Source of the DNA: Chitinophaga sp. H8
GTDB lineage: Bacteria; Bacteroidota; Bacteroidia; Chitinophagales; Chitinophagaceae
DNA: 64,000 nucleotides
Direction of reading: 5' to 3'
NCBI RefSeq assembly: GCF_040567655.1
Contig: NZ_JBEXAC010000001.1
Location: 3,224,001 to 3,288,000, forward strand
Below the pieces are notes generated by a model. It did not search any database, had not been told where the DNA came from, and saw only the letters and a list, made by a program, of their open reading frames with translations. Below are positions 62,036-64,000 of this stretch, piece after piece (position 1 is the stretch's first letter; each line of letters starts with the position of its first letter). Position numbers and translations under genes: made by a program.

Positions 62036-63280
62036 ATGAAAAGAGTTGTAATTACAGGCATGGGCGCCCTTACACCAATAGGTAATGAAGTAACTGCCTT
62101 CTGGAACAACCTTATATCCGGCAAAAGTGGTGCAGCTACCATTACCCGGTTTGATGCCAGTTTATTCCGGACCAGATTTGCCTGCGAGCTGAAAGATTTT
62201 GATGTAAACAGTTTGTTGGATAAGGCCGATATCAGGAAAACAGATCCATTTACACAATATGCACTGGTAGTGGCCAATCAGGCAATAGCAGATGCGGGAT
62301 TGGATTTCAGTACGATGAATCCCTTTGATACAGGGGTAATCTGGGGTTCCGGGCAAGGAGGCATGCAAACCTTTGAGGAGCAGGTCACCGAATATGTAAC
62401 TGGTGGTAATAAACCGCGGTTCAGCCCCTATTTTGTGCCGAAACTCATTTCCAATATGGCGCCAGGTATGATCTCTATTCAACACCATTTGATGGGGATC
62501 AACTACACGACGGTTTCGGCCTGTGCTACCTCCAATACCGCCATGATGGATGCACTGAATTACATCCGCTGGGGAAAAGCCAAGGTGATCATTACCGGAG
62601 GATCTGAAGCTCCTGTCACACCGGCTTCCGTAGGTGGATTTTGTGCAATGAAAGCGATGTCTGTCAGAAATGAGGATCCCGCAGCTGCTTCCCGTCCCTT
62701 TGACGTAAACAGGGATGGATTTGTGATGGGTGAAGGCGCAGGCGCTTTAGTACTGGAAGAGTATGAGCATGCCAAAGCAAGAGGAGCCAGGATATATGCA
62801 GAAGTAGCAGGCGCAGCGATGACAGCAGATGCTTATCATATGACTGCCACCCATCCGGAAGGATTAGGGGCTTTGCAGGCCATGAAATTTGCACTAGAAG
62901 ATGCGGGGTTGAATGCAGGCGATGTACACTACCTCAACGCCCATGCCACCTCTACACCTGTTGGGGACCTTAGTGAAACCACTGCCATTGCACGGCTTTT
63001 TGGTCAGGAAGCCACCCACCTGCATATTAGTGCTACCAAATCTATGACCGGACATTTACTGGGCGCAGCAGGAGCTATTGAAGCGATTGCCGCGGTGATG
63101 AGTATCCAAACCGGTATCATCCCTCCTACTATCAATACACAGGAACCTGACCCTGCTATTCCGGCAGGGCTACAGATTGTATTTAAGGATGCAATAGAGA
63201 AAAAAGTAGCCGTATCGATGAGCAATACTTTTGGCTTTGGTGGGCACAATGGCATTGTGGTATTTAAAGCGCTATCATAA
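62036..63280 (+). CDS. fabF: beta-ketoacyl-ACP synthase II (FabF-type)
   Basis: The enzyme condenses malonyl-ACP with acyl-ACP in fatty-acid elongation. The 414-residue product has the intact catalytic triad Cys163 (TTVSACATSN), His303 (NAHATSTPVGD) and His340 (ATKSMTGHLLGAAGA), and the N-terminal VVITGMGALTPIGN. It is not accompanied by acpP or other fab genes and follows a TetR gene, so it may be a second, regulated copy rather than the main housekeeping FabF. Its stop overlaps that of the convergent esterase gene by 6 bp. Confidence 0.92.
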   Translation: MKRVVITGMGALTPIGNEVTAFWNNLISGKSGAATITRFDASLFRTRFACELKDFDVNSLLDKADIRKTDPFTQYALVVANQAIADAGLDFSTMNPFDTGVIWGSGQGGMQTFEEQVTEYVTGGNKPRFSPYFVPKLISNMAPGMISIQHHLMGINYTTVSACATSNTAMMDALNYIRWGKAKVIITGGSEAPVTPASVGGFCAMKAMSVRNEDPAAASRPFDVNRDGFVMGEGAGALVLEEYEHAKARGARIYAEVAGAAMTADAYHMTATHPEGLGALQAMKFALEDAGLNAGDVHYLNAHATSTPVGDLSETTAIARLFGQEATHLHISATKSMTGHLLGAAGAIEAIAAVMSIQTGIIPPTINTQEPDPAIPAGLQIVFKDAIEKKVAVSMSNTFGFGGHNGIVVFKALS

Positions 63281-64000
63281 CCATTTCAGTAAAACATCCA
63301 TTGCCTGCCCCCAGGTGGACACGTCATGCCTCCCTCCGGGTATTTCCAGGTAGGTAATGTCCTGTCCGTTTACATATCCTTTTTGTTCCAGTTCATGGAT
63401 CAGCCCCTGCGTGTCATCAATACTGTCAATAATCCCGTTATTGTTGCGGTCGGCAGTTTCATCTTCCGTACCGCATTCAAAAAAAAATTTCAGGCCTGGC
63501 TGGAAAATCCCTTCTCTTATCTGCCGGTGCATGATACGGTCCGTATTTTCATTGTAGCCATTCCCCAATTCCCTGCTTCTCCACCAAAGCGCTCCTGAAA
63601 ACACGCCAACATAATTAAACAAACCCGGATTATTCCACACAATATCCAAAGCGGACAATCCTCCCAGGGAAAAGCCCGCAAATGCAGTTGTTACAAACGT
63701 AATACCGCTGTACTGCTGCCGGATGAAGGGCAATAGTTGCTGTACAACAAACTGATTATACAATGCAGCGCTTCCTCCCTGCCCTTGGCTGTTCAGGAAC
63801 CTTGCAGTACCATATTCCTGTTTTCGTTGTTTACCCGCGTAGATCCCCACTACCAACAATGCTTTACCGGCTGCATATAAGGGAGCCAGTAAGTCTGTCA
63901 AACCAACCGCTTCGAGGTCCTGTCCATCATTTACCAACAACAAACAAACATTTCCCGGTGTATGAGTTGCCGGATAATAACAATCTATGAGCACCTGCCG
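63275..64000 (-). CDS. alpha/beta-hydrolase esterase, partial (5' end outside the window)
   Basis: The visible 240 or so residues match the putative-esterase family (esterase D/enterochelin-esterase-like). The nucleophile elbow is AGFSLGGLSALD, the acid is probably in FFECGTEDE, and the histidine is in PGGRHDVSTWG. A short DRNNNGIIDSIDDTQ loop inserted near the acid resembles a calcium-binding EF-hand or dockerin loop. The frame is open at the window edge and the start of the known fold (the first strands) is incomplete, so the gene most likely continues beyond position 64000. It may be secreted, but the signal region is not visible. Confidence 0.8.
   Translation of the reverse strand, partial: RQVLIDCYYPATHTPGNVCLLLVNDGQDLEAVGLTDLLAPLYAAGKALLVVGIYAGKQRKQEYGTARFLNSQGQGGSAALYNQFVVQQLLPFIRQQYSGITFVTTAFAGFSLGGLSALDIVWNNPGLFNYVGVFSGALWWRSRELGNGYNENTDRIMHRQIREGIFQPGLKFFFECGTEDETADRNNNGIIDSIDDTQGLIHELEQKGYVNGQDITYLEIPGGRHDVSTWGQAMDVLLKWL

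Overview
The window looks like chromosomal DNA from a Bacteroidota bacterium close to Chitinophaga (family Chitinophagaceae). The reasons are a SusC/SusD pair, five TonB-dependent or outer-membrane beta-barrel receptors, GLPGLI, DUF445, DUF2279, DUF5007-like and group III truncated-globin genes, lipoproteins with a lysine- or asparagine-rich residue after the lipobox cysteine, and many promoters with the phylum-specific -7 box TAnnTTTG. There is no rRNA, CRISPR array, transposase or integrase. I see 49 supported or probable protein genes (one cut by the right edge), one doubtful small ORF and two tRNAs.

Layout. 1-7.2 kb: small membrane protein, tRNA-His, DUF445 protein, two tandem paralogous TonB receptors, pcm. 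7.3-15.1 kb: housekeeping genes (YceI lipoprotein, phospho-sugar mutase, DUF2279 protein, PRPP-binding transferase, a two-gene Fe-S oxidoreductase module). 15.1-21.2 kb: a histidine kinase/response regulator operon beside a GLPGLI gene and a 938-residue TonB receptor. Both target genes carry the same 38-bp operator-like sequence at the same distance from a weak -7 box, which makes this the best candidate for an undescribed regulatory circuit. 21.2-22.5 kb: Rrf2-type Fe-S regulator, truncated haemoglobin and DUF488 gene, probably an NO/O2 response operon. 22.5-27.9 kb: an accessory-looking stretch with a two-sided 11-bp-period repeat array, tRNA-Gly, an orphan response regulator, a long imperfectly nested palindrome, a very AT-rich patch with a small gene, an orphan phage-type tail-spike gene and a 31-residue membrane peptide gene.

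27.9-35.1 kb: a compact forward run miaB, sigma-54-type regulator, lptE, hypothetical, secG, mltG, yihY. 35.1-44.4 kb: lipoprotein, redoxin, M14 peptidase, gamma-glutamyltransferase, then a tight operon of DinB-like protein, lipoprotein, PLP enzyme and TraB/GumN protein. 44.4-50.8 kb: a SusC-SusD-fasciclin-DUF5007-like uptake operon on the minus strand. 51.5-64 kb: tamB (with no ordinary start codon), ribBA, an Oar-like TonB receptor, a TetR gene with a clear autoregulatory operator, a fabF-type synthase and a truncated esterase.

Two intergenic gaps (34.0 and 41.2 kb) are filled from stop codon to start codon by a dispersed element made of 7-bp repeats in inverted arms. All calls rest on reading the sequence only; family names come from remembered motifs, not from searches.
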